A stretch of 36,755 bases of DNA from Oscillospiraceae bacterium (GTDB lineage Bacteria; Bacillota; Clostridia; Oscillospirales; Acutalibacteraceae). Below the pieces are notes generated by a model. That model did no database searches, was not told the DNA's origin, and saw only the letters and a program-made list of their open reading frames with translations. Each line of letters opens with the position of its first letter. Positions within the stretch are counted from its first letter, which is position 1. The position numbers and the translations under genes were made by a program. The DNA lies in the NCBI GenBank assembly GCA_015065505.1, contig SVQE01000024.1, positions 1-36,755 of the forward strand, in the 5' to 3' direction. Of the stretch, positions 8,295-15,968 are shown one piece after another.

Positions 8295-9068
8295 ATGTCC
8301 TACAATAAGGTTTTAAACTTTTGGAAAAATAAAAATATAAGAAGCTCCGATGAGCTTGCCGCTGTGCTTGAAAGCTATTCGGTTCACTTTGCATATAATT
8401 CAGGGAATATAGAAAACAGCGAGATAACATACCACGATACAAGAGAAATATTTGATAAAAACGGTGTAACATCATATACAGGCTCGACAAAAACACTCTT
8501 TGAAATTCAAAATTCAAAGGCAGCGTATGAAAAAATATTGTCATTATTTGACGATAAACCGCACATTGATGAAAGCATGCTTAAGGAATTTCACAAAATA
8601 CTGACCGTCGGAACATACAACGAAAGAAGATTTGCTTTAGGCGAATGCCCTGGTGAATATAAACACCGAGATTATGTAACAGGTAAAAAAGAAGCGGGTG
8701 CACTTGCCGAAGATGTGAGCGAAGAAATAGATGAGCTGCTTAATGAGCTATCGGATATTGACGATGAAAACGCACTTACCGCAGCTGCATATTTCCACGC
8801 AAAATTCGAAAACATCCATCCTTTTTCAGACGGCAACGGAAGAGTCGGAAGATTGCTTATGAACTATATTTTACTGATTCACAATCATCCGCCGGTAATA
8901 TTTTTCACTGAGGACAAAAAGGATTATTACAGTGCTCTTGAAGAGTTTGATGAAAAGCTTGATTTGAAACCGTTAATAGAATTCATCAAATTTCAGACAG
9001 AAAAGACATGGAAAAATCAAATCTCAAGAGAAAATACGGATTGTTCAATTACTGATTTTATTAAATAA
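8295..9068 (+). CDS. Fic family protein (predicted AMP transferase) with N-terminal inhibitory motif
   Basis: A 257-residue protein with the full Fic core motif HPFSDGNGRVGR at 174-185. This loop normally positions ATP so that an AMP group is moved onto Ser, Thr or Tyr of a target; the His is catalytic and the second Arg binds phosphate. At 36-41 it has S-G-N-I-E-N, which fits the class II inhibitory motif [S/T]xxxE[G/N], so it should be self-inhibited until the helix is displaced. No separate antitoxin gene is present. The ATG at MSYNKV is preceded by GAGGTG; an upstream GTG and ATG overlap that site. Codon use looks richer in ATA and AT-ending codons than in neighbours, and it is flanked by its own promoter and terminator, suggesting an acquired cassette. 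Target unknown. Confidence 0.92.
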   Translation: MSYNKVLNFWKNKNIRSSDELAAVLESYSVHFAYNSGNIENSEITYHDTREIFDKNGVTSYTGSTKTLFEIQNSKAAYEKILSLFDDKPHIDESMLKEFHKILTVGTYNERRFALGECPGEYKHRDYVTGKKEAGALAEDVSEEIDELLNELSDIDDENALTAAAYFHAKFENIHPFSDGNGRVGRLLMNYILLIHNHPPVIFFTEDKKDYYSALEEFDEKLDLKPLIEFIKFQTEKTWKNQISRENTDCSITDFIK

Positions 9069-9075
9069 CAACAAT

Positions 9076-9110
9076 AAAAAACAAGTGTCAATTATTGGCA
9101 CTTGTTTTTT
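9076..9110. terminator. Bidirectional terminator between fic and thiT
   Basis: An 11-bp stem (ACAAGTGTCAA with TTGGCACTTGT, one T-G pair) and a 3-base loop, with an A-run before and a T-run after, so it works for both convergent genes. A second hairpin at 9118-9140 (9 bp, ACAGAGGGC) overlaps the thiT stop codon. Confidence 0.9.
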
Positions 9111-9139
9111 ACAATAGACAGAGGGCGTGATGCCCTCTG

Positions 9140-9766
9140 TTATGCGTTTTCGTTTATGATGTATTTTTTCAGCGGTTTAACGGATATCAAAGCTACACAG
9201 ACAATGGTTGTTATAATTGTTTCGGGGAGCATATAGCTTCCGTTATATATAAATGAATAGCCAACCATGAGAGAGTAGCCCGAAAGTCCGCTGAGAAGCT
9301 TCGGTGCAAAGCCTGCATCAGCATAACTGCCCCAAACAATTACGCCCGAAACAAAATGCGCAATAAATCTTAAAAGGCAAACGCAAACCGTGCCGAGTGC
9401 TAAAGAAAGAGTGTTATTCTTGATTTTGTTTTTAAACATTCCCGAAAATCCGAGCGCTGTGAAAGCAACAAAGAAATCAAGAATCAGCACAAGGATAATC
9501 TGAACAACCATTTTTGCGCCGCTGCCCGGAACGGCAAACGCGCCCGATGCTGTTGCGCCGATAACAATCTGAATAAGGCTCAGCGCAATTCCCGAGAAAA
9601 AGCCCCATTTCATTCCGTATTTATAGCCCAGGATAATAATCGGTGCCATAGCGGCAATGGTTACTTCGCCGTCGTACGGAAGCGGAATTATCGGAAAGGC
9701 AAATAAAACCGCCGATATTGCAAGAAGCACTCCCGTTGTTGTTAGTCTTTTTGTTTTGAAACTCAT
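9140..9766 (-). CDS. thiT: Thiamine transporter ThiT (ECF S component)
   Basis: A 208-residue membrane protein with about six hydrophobic helices. The N-terminal pattern (PLPYDGEVTIAAMAPIIILG, then KYGMKWGFFSGIALSLIQ) is that of ThiT/YuaJ, the thiamine-binding S component that uses a shared ECF module encoded elsewhere. The call is strongly supported by the TPP riboswitch in its leader. The start is the ATG of MSFKTKR, preceded by AAGGAGG; longer reading into the leader would translate the riboswitch and is rejected. Single-gene transcription unit, with promoter, riboswitch and terminator all visible. It is repressed when thiamine pyrophosphate is plentiful. Confidence 0.93.
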   Translation of the reverse strand: MSFKTKRLTTTGVLLAISAVLFAFPIIPLPYDGEVTIAAMAPIIILGYKYGMKWGFFSGIALSLIQIVIGATASGAFAVPGSGAKMVVQIILVLILDFFVAFTALGFSGMFKNKIKNNTLSLALGTVCVCLLRFIAHFVSGVIVWGSYADAGFAPKLLSGLSGYSLMVGYSFIYNGSYMLPETIITTIVCVALISVKPLKKYIINENA

Positions 9767-9793
9767 AATTTTCTTCCTCCTTATTACCAAAAG

Positions 9794-9820
9794 AAAAACC
9801 CCGACATTATATCGGGGTTT
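9794..9820 (-). terminator. Riboswitch expression-platform terminator of thiT
   Basis: On the minus strand, AAACCCCGA, a 7-nt loop and TCGGGGTTT form a 9-bp stem followed by five T's. It lies between the TPP aptamer and the thiT ribosome site, so ligand binding probably ends transcription here. Confidence 0.9.
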
Positions 9821-9825
9821 AATGG

Positions 9826-9908
9826 TTATATCCGTCTTTGAAGTTCGCATTACCGAACTCCTTATGGGTATAATCTCAGCCACAGCTATGCCGCAGCACC
9901 CCTGACTT
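9826..9908 (-). promoter_or_regulatory. TPP riboswitch (THI box)
   Basis: Minus-strand RNA has the THI-box landmarks in order: AGGGGTGC, GGCTGAGAT, TACCC, and GGTAATGCGAAC in the pyrophosphate-sensor arm. GGGG and ACCC close the P2 stem. The helix-3 insert (TGCGGCATAGCTGTG) is short. The GAACCTGA segment is diverged to AAGGAGTT, so the match is good but not perfect. It sits between a strong promoter and a terminator ahead of thiT, as expected for an OFF switch. Confidence 0.93.
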
Positions 9909-9923
9909 ATTAAGTTCTTTGAT

Positions 9924-9952
9924 ATTATAGTATTCCGCTTCTTATTTGTCAA
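9924..9952 (-). promoter_or_regulatory. thiT promoter
   Basis: Consensus sigma-A promoter on the minus strand: TTGACA (9952-9947), 17 nt, TATAAT (9929-9924). Transcription would start near 9917, a few bases before the aptamer. Confidence 0.92.
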
Positions 9953-9957
9953 TACAA

Positions 9958-10010
9958 ATCGGAGCGAAGCGACCCAAAATTCGTAATTCGTAATTCGTAA
10001 TTCGTAATTA
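9958..10010. repeat. Heptamer repeat locus 1 (AATTCGT x4)
   Basis: A GGAGCGAAGCGACC core remnant is followed by four exact tandem copies of AATTCGT (9978-10005) and part of a fifth. The vanW stop codon falls in the last partial unit. This is a one-armed member of the window-wide heptamer family. Confidence 0.85.
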
Positions 10011-11714
10011 ATATGTTGAGTGTGCCGTATAGTTAACCTTGCCGTCAACCTTTCTCTTCAAGGTGAAGTGGTTACCGCTTCTTGTAACATTAAGGTCAAC
10101 CTTCTTTGGGGAAACATCATAGCAAACATAGTATGAGCAGGTGAGCGAACCGCCGCCGCAGCTCATTTTTATCTTTATGGGATAATTGCTTGTGTTTTTG
10201 AATCTGAAATTCTCGCTGCCCCAGAAGATTGCGGCATCCCTGCCGAGAGGACAGTAGGTTACTCTCTGTGCGTGCTGATGGCGTTCAACAATCTGGAAGT
10301 TTGCTTTAAGAGCAGCGTTGAACATTGTTGAAGCAACCTGGCAAACGCCGCCGCCAAGACCCATTGCGTGGCTGTTGGGACCTGTGAAAACATATGCTTC
10401 CTTATAACCCTTAGCCGATGTTCTCTGACCAACTGTTGCGTTAAACGAGAAGGTATCTCCGGGATAAACGATTGTGCCGTCTATTGCCTTGCAGGCAAGC
10501 TTTAAGTTTGTTGTTCTGTTTGGATTGTTAACATACTGGGTTGTGTAGGTTGCATAGAGCTTGCTGTAGTTTGAAGATATCTTATAGCTTTTCTTGCCGT
10601 AAATAGTGGTTTTATCCTTATTATATCGTCTGAAAGCGCGAACTCTTGCATAATAGGTTTTGTCGCTGCTTTTGATATTAACGGTTTTTGAGGTTTTGCT
10701 TTCGCCCTTTACGGTGAACTTCTTAACATCCTTTTTAAAGCTTTTATCTGTTGAATATTCAACCTCATATCCTGTGCAGCCAACCTTATCCCACTTTATT
10801 GTGAGTTTTTTCTTATCCTTTGATTTGGTAACAGAACGCAGTGAAACGGTGGCGGGCTTAACAACGGTTTTGAAAATCTTGCTTGATTCGCCCGAAATAA
10901 TTGAGCCATCCTTCTTTTTGATTGCTCTTACATAGAAATAGCAATATTCGCCTGCTTTTTTATCGGTTACATTGCAGGAATTCTTATCAACGGTTTTATA
11001 AAGCTTTGCATTTTCGCCCTTTTCGTTGCAGGTGTAAACCCTGTAGCCGTTAACACCAATATCGCTCTGTGATTTCCACTGGATTTCAACCGAGGAGGTT
11101 GTTCTGCTTTTTGTTGTAAAGCCCGTTACCTTTTTGGGATAAATATTGATTTTCTTCTCTTTACTGCCCGAATAGTTGCCCTTGCCCTCAACAACAAGAG
11201 TTGCGGTTTTTATTCCAACCTTATCGTTATTTTTAACAGAAACGGTGTAGTCAACGCCTTCGGTGAGTGCGGTTTCCTTGTATGCAACCTTGAAAGCGGG
11301 AATTTTATTCGGATATGCTTTCTGAATATCGGTAATCTTTATATCCGATGCCTTCATAGCGCACGGAATTATTGAATAATCTGCTGAAAGAATTCCCGTA
11401 TAGTTTCCGATGCCCGTTGCCGTAACAGTTGCAGTTCCCACATTAAGGTTATTCACAAATTCAAGTGTGAAATCCGTGTTTTCAACAAGAGTAACAGTTT
11501 CGTTCTCAAGGGTTTCGGGGTTTGTCTGCGTTATTTTAACGGTTACCTTCTTAGGTGTTCTTGCTTCGCCCGTATATTTAAACTCGTAGCCTGAAAGAGT
11601 TATCTCGCCCGATGAAATATCAACGGGTGCTTCGGCAAACGCCTCGGGTGCAAAGCCGAAGCAGGTGAGAAGCATAATTGCCGCGAGTAAAAGTGATGAT
11701 ATTTTTTTCTTCAT
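10008..11714 (-). CDS. Secreted VanW family protein with bacterial Ig-like and FN3 domains
   Basis: A 568-residue exported protein. Residues 1-27 form a signal peptide (MKKKISSLLLAAIMLLTCF, cleavage near AFA-EA). Two Ig-like repeats follow (28-110 and 115-193, each with GxGNYTG or GKGNYSG), then two fibronectin type III-like domains (195-290 and 290-382). The VanW domain spans about 386-520 with the hallmark GGGVCQVASTMFNAAL near 454. VanW was named from vancomycin-resistance clusters, but its activity is unproven and no vanHAX genes are near. It starts 9 nt after araD with its own AGGAGA site, so it may be read from the arabinose operon, which is odd for a wall protein. Resistance should not be inferred. 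Confidence 0.88.
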   Translation of the reverse strand: MKKKISSLLLAAIMLLTCFGFAPEAFAEAPVDISSGEITLSGYEFKYTGEARTPKKVTVKITQTNPETLENETVTLVENTDFTLEFVNNLNVGTATVTATGIGNYTGILSADYSIIPCAMKASDIKITDIQKAYPNKIPAFKVAYKETALTEGVDYTVSVKNNDKVGIKTATLVVEGKGNYSGSKEKKINIYPKKVTGFTTKSRTTSSVEIQWKSQSDIGVNGYRVYTCNEKGENAKLYKTVDKNSCNVTDKKAGEYCYFYVRAIKKKDGSIISGESSKIFKTVVKPATVSLRSVTKSKDKKKLTIKWDKVGCTGYEVEYSTDKSFKKDVKKFTVKGESKTSKTVNIKSSDKTYYARVRAFRRYNKDKTTIYGKKSYKISSNYSKLYATYTTQYVNNPNRTTNLKLACKAIDGTIVYPGDTFSFNATVGQRTSAKGYKEAYVFTGPNSHAMGLGGGVCQVASTMFNAALKANFQIVERHQHAQRVTYCPLGRDAAIFWGSENFRFKNTSNYPIKIKMSCGGGSLTCSYYVCYDVSPKKVDLNVTRSGNHFTLKRKVDGKVNYTAHSTY

Positions 11715-11723
11715 ACCGTTCTC

Positions 11724-12431
11724 CTATTTTTGTCCGTAGTAAGCGTTTTTGCCGTGTTTTCTCTGATAATGCTTATTCAGAAGATAATCCTCAATTCCGA
11801 TATTATACGATTTATCAAAGGATGCAATGAGCTCGGTCTGATGAGCCATCTTTGCAACCTCTTCAAGAATTAAAGCATTATCAACAGCCTTAAAAGCATC
11901 CTTGCCCCAGGTGAAGGGTCCGTGGCGGTGAATCAAAACGGCAGGGCATTCCTCGGGGGAAATGCCTCTTTTTGCAAAGTCTTCAATAATAACCTTGCCC
12001 GTGTTGAGCTCGTATTCGCCGTTAACCTCTTCCTCGGTGAGTCCCCTTGTGCAGGGAATATTTCCGTTTGCAAAATCCGCATGAGTTGTTCCGTATGCAG
12101 GAACATCCCTGCCTGCCTGAGCCCATGAGCAAGCCCACGGCGAATGAGTGTGAACAACGCCGCCAATTTCGGGAAAAGCGTTATAAAGCGCCATATGCGT
12201 CGGCGTATCGGATGAGGGATTAAGCCTTCCCTCAACCTTGTTGCCGTTTAAATCCATAACAACCATATCATCGGCTGTCATTGTTTCATAGGGTACGCCC
12301 GAAGGCTTTATAACGAAAAGTCCTTTTTCTCTGTCTATACCCGAAACATTGCCCCAGGTAAGAACAACCAAATTATAATCAACAAGCTTTAAATTAGCTT
12401 CAAAAACCTTTTGCTTTAATTCTTCTAACAT
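11724..12431 (-). CDS. araD: L-ribulose-5-phosphate 4-epimerase
   Basis: A 235-residue class II aldolase-fold enzyme that turns L-ribulose 5-phosphate into D-xylulose 5-phosphate, the last step of L-arabinose breakdown. Seen: [11 protein letters not shown] and [10 protein letters not shown] (phosphate and substrate binding), SSDTPTH (acidic and threonine residues), [16 protein letters not shown] with two zinc His, and [11 protein letters not shown] with the third His. Length matches the family (about 231). It follows araA by 28 nt on the same strand, so the pathway genes form one operon with the kinase upstream. Confidence 0.96.
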   Translation of the reverse strand: MLEELKQKVFEANLKLVDYNLVVLTWGNVSGIDREKGLFVIKPSGVPYETMTADDMVVMDLNGNKVEGRLNPSSDTPTHMALYNAFPEIGGVVHTHSPWACSWAQAGRDVPAYGTTHADFANGNIPCTRGLTEEEVNGEYELNTGKVIIEDFAKRGISPEECPAVLIHRHGPFTWGKDAFKAVDNALILEEVAKMAHQTELIASFDKSYNIGIEDYLLNKHYQRKHGKNAYYGQK

Positions 12432-12459
12432 ATATGATTAATCTCCGAATATTATTCAA

Positions 12460-13929
12460 TTACATTCCGATTTTGTATGCAACATCATTAAAGAATAATT
12501 CTTTTCTGAATTCGTTTATTTCGGTGTCTTTATTGATGTGAACAAATTCAATGCCCATAATCTCGGCAAAATCGCGCATATGCTCTGCGGTGAGAGTATA
12601 TGAAAGCACGCTGTGATGTGCGCCGCCTGCATAAATCCACGCTTCAGCAGATGTCTGTAAGCACGGAAGGGGCTTCCACAAAACGCCTGCAACGGGAAGC
12701 TTGGGCATATCATTAACCTGCTCTTTGCATTCAACATCATTAACTATCATTCTGAGTCTGTCGCCCATATCAACAAGGGTTACAACAATGGCATCGCCTG
12801 TTTGCGCCTTGAAAACAAGACGGGCAGGGTCCTCTCTGTCGCCTATTCCGAGGTGGTGAACCTGAATCTTTGCTTTTTCTGCTGCGATTGTGGGGCAAAC
12901 CTCAAGCATATGCGAACCGAGAAGCATTTCGTTGCCCGGCTCGAAATGGTAGGTGTAGTCCTCCATAAATGCAGTTCCGCCGTCCATTCCCTCGCTCATA
13001 AGCTTCATAATTCTTGTCATTGCGGCAACCTTCCAGTCGCCCTCTGCGCCGAAGCCGTAGCCCTGACGCATTAAGTCCTGAGCAGCAAGACCGGGAAGCT
13101 GACGAAGCTCCTGCAAATCCTCAAAGTTTGTGTGGAATGCACCGAAGCCGCCTTTTTCAAGGAATTTCTTAAGTGCAACCTCTTCCCTTGCCTGATAGCG
13201 AACAGACTCGATATTATCTGTATCAATAACATAATTTGCTTCGTATTCAGCCATCTGAGCGTCGATTTCTTCCTCGGTTACGGCGTTAACGCACTTGATG
13301 ATATCGCCTACACCGTAGTGGTCTACCTGCCAGCCGAGCTTAATCTGAGCTTCAATCTTATCGCCGTCTGTTACTGCAACATTTCTCATATTATCCGAAA
13401 TACGAAGAACGCGAAGCTTTCTTGATTCCATAGCGCCTACGGCAGCTCTCATCCAGATGCCGATTTTATTCTGGAAGGCTTCATCCTTCCAGTAGCCTGC
13501 TGCAACCTTCTGCTTCATTCTCATTCTTGCGGTGATATAGCCGTGCTCTCTGTCGCCGTGAGCTGACTGATTGAGGTTCATAAAGTCCATATCAATATCG
13601 CCCCACGGAATATCGCGGTTATACTGCGTATTAACATGAAGGAAGGGCTTTTCAAGTGCGTTGAAGCCTGCAATCCACATCTTTGAAGGTGAGAAGGTGT
13701 GCATCCAGGTGATAACGCCTGCGCAGTTCGGATTTGTGTTTGCTGCCTGCATAACATCAAGGATTTCCTTTGAGGTTTTAACGCAGGGCTTTGCAACAAC
13801 CTTGCAGGGAAGCTTTGCGCTCCACTCTGCAGCCATCTCTGCTGAATGAGCATCTATTGTTTCAAAAATCTCTTCACCGTATAAAAACTGTGTTCCTACA
13901 ACAAACCAAAATTCATAATCTTTAATCAT
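12460..13929 (-). CDS. araA: L-arabinose isomerase
   Basis: A 489-residue cytoplasmic isomerase converting L-arabinose to L-ribulose with a Mn2+ site. The start EFWFVVGTQFLYGEE is the typical AraA N-terminus. The active-site region includes YGFGAEGDWKVAAM with a metal Glu, then EDYTYHF, and GSHMLEVCPTIA with a His ligand; AGGAHHSVLSY near the end carries the last His. Full length for the family (about 490-500). Ribosome site AAGGAG lies 7 nt before the ATG. A 124-bp inverted repeat element separates it from the kinase gene, but both genes look intact. Confidence 0.98.
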   Translation of the reverse strand: MIKDYEFWFVVGTQFLYGEEIFETIDAHSAEMAAEWSAKLPCKVVAKPCVKTSKEILDVMQAANTNPNCAGVITWMHTFSPSKMWIAGFNALEKPFLHVNTQYNRDIPWGDIDMDFMNLNQSAHGDREHGYITARMRMKQKVAAGYWKDEAFQNKIGIWMRAAVGAMESRKLRVLRISDNMRNVAVTDGDKIEAQIKLGWQVDHYGVGDIIKCVNAVTEEEIDAQMAEYEANYVIDTDNIESVRYQAREEVALKKFLEKGGFGAFHTNFEDLQELRQLPGLAAQDLMRQGYGFGAEGDWKVAAMTRIMKLMSEGMDGGTAFMEDYTYHFEPGNEMLLGSHMLEVCPTIAAEKAKIQVHHLGIGDREDPARLVFKAQTGDAIVVTLVDMGDRLRMIVNDVECKEQVNDMPKLPVAGVLWKPLPCLQTSAEAWIYAGGAHHSVLSYTLTAEHMRDFAEIMGIEFVHINKDTEINEFRKELFFNDVAYKIGM

Positions 13930-13962
13930 AATTATTCTCCTTTAGAATTTTAACCATTTCTT

Positions 13963-14086
13963 GCCTCCCTTTACCAAAGGGAGGTGGCGAGCTTGCGAGG
14001 CGGAGGGATTGAACTTCATAAATAGCATTCATAGCCGAATTAATCCCTCAGTCACTTCGTGACAGCTCCCTTTCGCAAAGGGAGCC
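13963..14086. repeat. Paired double-hairpin repeat element between araA and the kinase
   Basis: Two related modules lie in inverted orientation. Left: CCTCCCTTT-acc-AAAGGGAGG, then TGGCGAGCTTGCGAGGCGG and AGGGATT. Right, as reverse complement: GCTCCCTTT-gcg-AAAGGGAGC, then TGTCACGAAGTGACTG and AGGGATT. Each module is a 9-bp hairpin plus a second short hairpin. The stem sequences differ but pairing is kept. It resembles a MITE or BIME; a single related module occurs near 20435. Confidence 0.85.
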
Positions 14087-14109
14087 GAGAATAGGTTTTT
14101 CGCTTCGCT

Positions 14110-15684
14110 CTAAATATTCTTATATGCTGCTTTTTCTGCTTCAAGTGCAGCAACATATGTTTTCATATAATCTTCAAAGCCCTGAACATCCTTTGCATCG
14201 GGTTCAATAGTTGTGCTTTTGCAATCAGAAAAAACCTTATCGCTGAGGTATTCCTCAAGGGGCTTTTCGTTTTCTGTTGCATATTTCGCAAGAACTGCCA
14301 TACCCCAGGCACCGCCCTCGCTTGCGGTTTCCATAACCGAAACGGGTGCATTCATTGCGCCTGCCATAAGCTTCTGACCGACAACGGGGGTTTTGAAGAG
14401 TCCGCCGTGACCCATGAGTCTGTCTATCTTAACGCCCTCGTCCTCAAGGAATTTCATTCCGATTTTGAGGGTGCTCATTGTGCTGTATATCTGAGCTCTG
14501 AAGAAGTTTGCAAGATTGAATTTACTGCCCTGACTTCTTAAGAACATCGGTCTGCCGTCCTCGGTGTGTGAAACGGGCTCGCCCGAGAAATAGTTTATGT
14601 TAACAAGTCCGCCGCAATCTGCGTCGCCGCCGAGCGCTGCTTCATAAAGCAAATCGTAAATCTTGTATTTCGGCATATCGCTGCCCGCTGCCTTTGCAAA
14701 CTCTGCAAAAACATTAACCCAGTAGTCAAGGTCAGTGCAGCAGTTGTTGCAGTGAACCATTGCAACATCGCTGCCCGTCGGGGTTGTTACAATATCAATT
14801 TCCTCATAAACCTTTTCAAGCGGTTTTTCGAGAACAACCATTGAGAAAATAGAGGTGCCTGCGCTGACATTACCCGTTCTTTCGGTTATGCTGTTAGTTG
14901 CAACCATTCCCGTTCCTGCATCACCCTCGGGCGGACACATAAGTATTCCTGCCTTAAGTCTGCCGCTCTTATCAAGCAGAGCCGCGCCCTCTTCGGTGAG
15001 CGCGCCTGCGTTTTCACCTGCAACAAGCACCTTCGGAAGAATATCGCGTATATCCCAGCTGAGTCTTTCAACCTTTTCAAGCACTGCAAATTCGGAAAGC
15101 ATTTCAACATTATAGTCCTTTGTTTTGCAGTCAATCGGGAACATTCCCGAAGCCTCGCCGATTCCGAGAACCTTTTCTCCGCTGAGCTTCCAGTGAACAT
15201 AGCCTGCAAGAGTTGTTAAAAATGCAATATCGTTTACATGCTCTTCACCGTTTAAAATTGCCTGGTAAAGATGTGCAATGCTCCAGCGCTGAGGAATGTT
15301 GAATTTGAAAAGCTTTGTAAGCTCTTCGGCTGCCTCGGCTGTTATGGTGTTTCGCCAGGTTCTGAACTCGGCAAGCTGATTGCCGTCCTTATCAAAGGGA
15401 AGATAGCCGTGCATCATTGCGGAAAAGCCGATTGATGAAAGAGAGGTAATGTATTCACCCGTCTTTTTGAAAACATCCTCATTCAGCTCCTCATACGCCG
15501 TCTGCAAGCCTTCCCATACCTGGGACAAGGGATAGGTCCATATGCCGTCCTTGAAGCTGTTTTCCCACGTGTAGCCGCCAAAGGCAACGGGATTGCAGTT
15601 ATCGTCTATAAGAACTGCCTTAATTCTTGTTGAACCGAATTCTATACCAAGAGATTCGCGTCCGCTGAGCCTGAAATTATCCAA
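14110..15684 (-). CDS. FGGY-family carbohydrate kinase, probable L-ribulokinase
   Basis: A 524-residue sugar kinase with the two-domain FGGY/actin fold. GIEFGSTRIKAVLID near 14-28 is the phosphate-1 motif, VSAGTSIFSM near 279 is phosphate 2, and GHGGLFKTPVVG near 432 is the adenosine motif. Placement just upstream of araA and araD makes L-ribulokinase the likely job: ATP-dependent formation of L-ribulose 5-phosphate. The sequence does not read like enterobacterial AraB, so it is probably the alternative clostridial or Bacteroidetes kinase type. Translation starts at TTG, with GGAGGT 5-6 nt upstream and no nearby in-frame ATG. It is the first gene of the unit and has its own promoter. Confidence 0.88.
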   Translation of the reverse strand: MDNFRLSGRESLGIEFGSTRIKAVLIDDNCNPVAFGGYTWENSFKDGIWTYPLSQVWEGLQTAYEELNEDVFKKTGEYITSLSSIGFSAMMHGYLPFDKDGNQLAEFRTWRNTITAEAAEELTKLFKFNIPQRWSIAHLYQAILNGEEHVNDIAFLTTLAGYVHWKLSGEKVLGIGEASGMFPIDCKTKDYNVEMLSEFAVLEKVERLSWDIRDILPKVLVAGENAGALTEEGAALLDKSGRLKAGILMCPPEGDAGTGMVATNSITERTGNVSAGTSIFSMVVLEKPLEKVYEEIDIVTTPTGSDVAMVHCNNCCTDLDYWVNVFAEFAKAAGSDMPKYKIYDLLYEAALGGDADCGGLVNINYFSGEPVSHTEDGRPMFLRSQGSKFNLANFFRAQIYSTMSTLKIGMKFLEDEGVKIDRLMGHGGLFKTPVVGQKLMAGAMNAPVSVMETASEGGAWGMAVLAKYATENEKPLEEYLSDKVFSDCKSTTIEPDAKDVQGFEDYMKTYVAALEAEKAAYKNI

Positions 15685-15725
15685 GGCGCACCTCCAAATA
15701 TTATATATTACAAAAAGTCATTGTT

Positions 15726-15754
15726 ATTCTACACTATAATATATTAATTTGCAA
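15726..15754 (-). promoter_or_regulatory. Probable promoter of the arabinose operon
   Basis: Minus strand TTGCAA, 17 nt, TAGAAT, about 40 nt before the kinase TTG. An alternative is TTGTAT-N16-TATAGT slightly upstream. I see no convincing AraR operator or catabolite-response site. Confidence 0.5.
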
Positions 15755-15779
15755 ATACAATTTAATGACTAATTATTAC

Positions 15780-15810
15780 AAATTGAGATTTGTTGAGCAA
15801 ATCTCAATTT
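15780..15810. other. Perfect 13-bp hairpin upstream of the kinase promoter
   Basis: AAATTGAGATTTG, a 5-nt loop TTGAG, then the exact complement CAAATCTCAATTT. It lies between the kinase promoter and a heptamer repeat locus. It could be a regulator site or part of the repeat; there is no T-run on the minus strand. Confidence 0.5.
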
Positions 15811-15930
15811 AAGTTTCAAGTGCCAAGCCCCGAGCTCCGAGTTATCGGGTCGCTTCGCTCCGATTAAAGCTAATTGTCCGAGCGCAGCGAGTAACCTTAA
15901 CTCGGAACTTGCAGCTCGAAACTCGCAACA
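15811..15930. repeat. Heptamer repeat locus 2 (two-armed)
   Basis: Left arm: diverged GAGTT-type units (AAGTTTCAAGTGCC, CGAGCTCCGAGTTATCGG). Core: CGCTTCGCTCC and, inverted, TTGTCCGAGCGCAGCGAGTA. Right arm: AACTCGG, AACTTGC, AGCTCGA, AACTCGC units. The right arm ends at the terminator of the subtilase gene. Confidence 0.8.
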
Positions 15931-15968
15931 AAAAATTCAAGAAGGGATTGCCGAGCAATCCCTTCTTA
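15930..15968 (-). terminator. Terminator of the S8 peptidase gene
   Basis: A 13-bp stem (AAGAAGGGATTGC with GCAATCCCTTCTT, 3-nt loop) begins one base after the stop codon. On the minus strand it is followed by GAATTTTTTG. Confidence 0.9.

Noticed and set aside
9767-10048. N-terminal extension of thiT through its leader
   Set aside because: It would translate the TPP riboswitch, its terminator and the promoter; a proper AAGGAGG-ATG start exists at 9766.
10008-11714. Vancomycin resistance determinant
   Set aside because: Only a VanW domain is present; no vanR/S/H/A/X genes are nearby, and VanW proteins are common in susceptible Clostridia.
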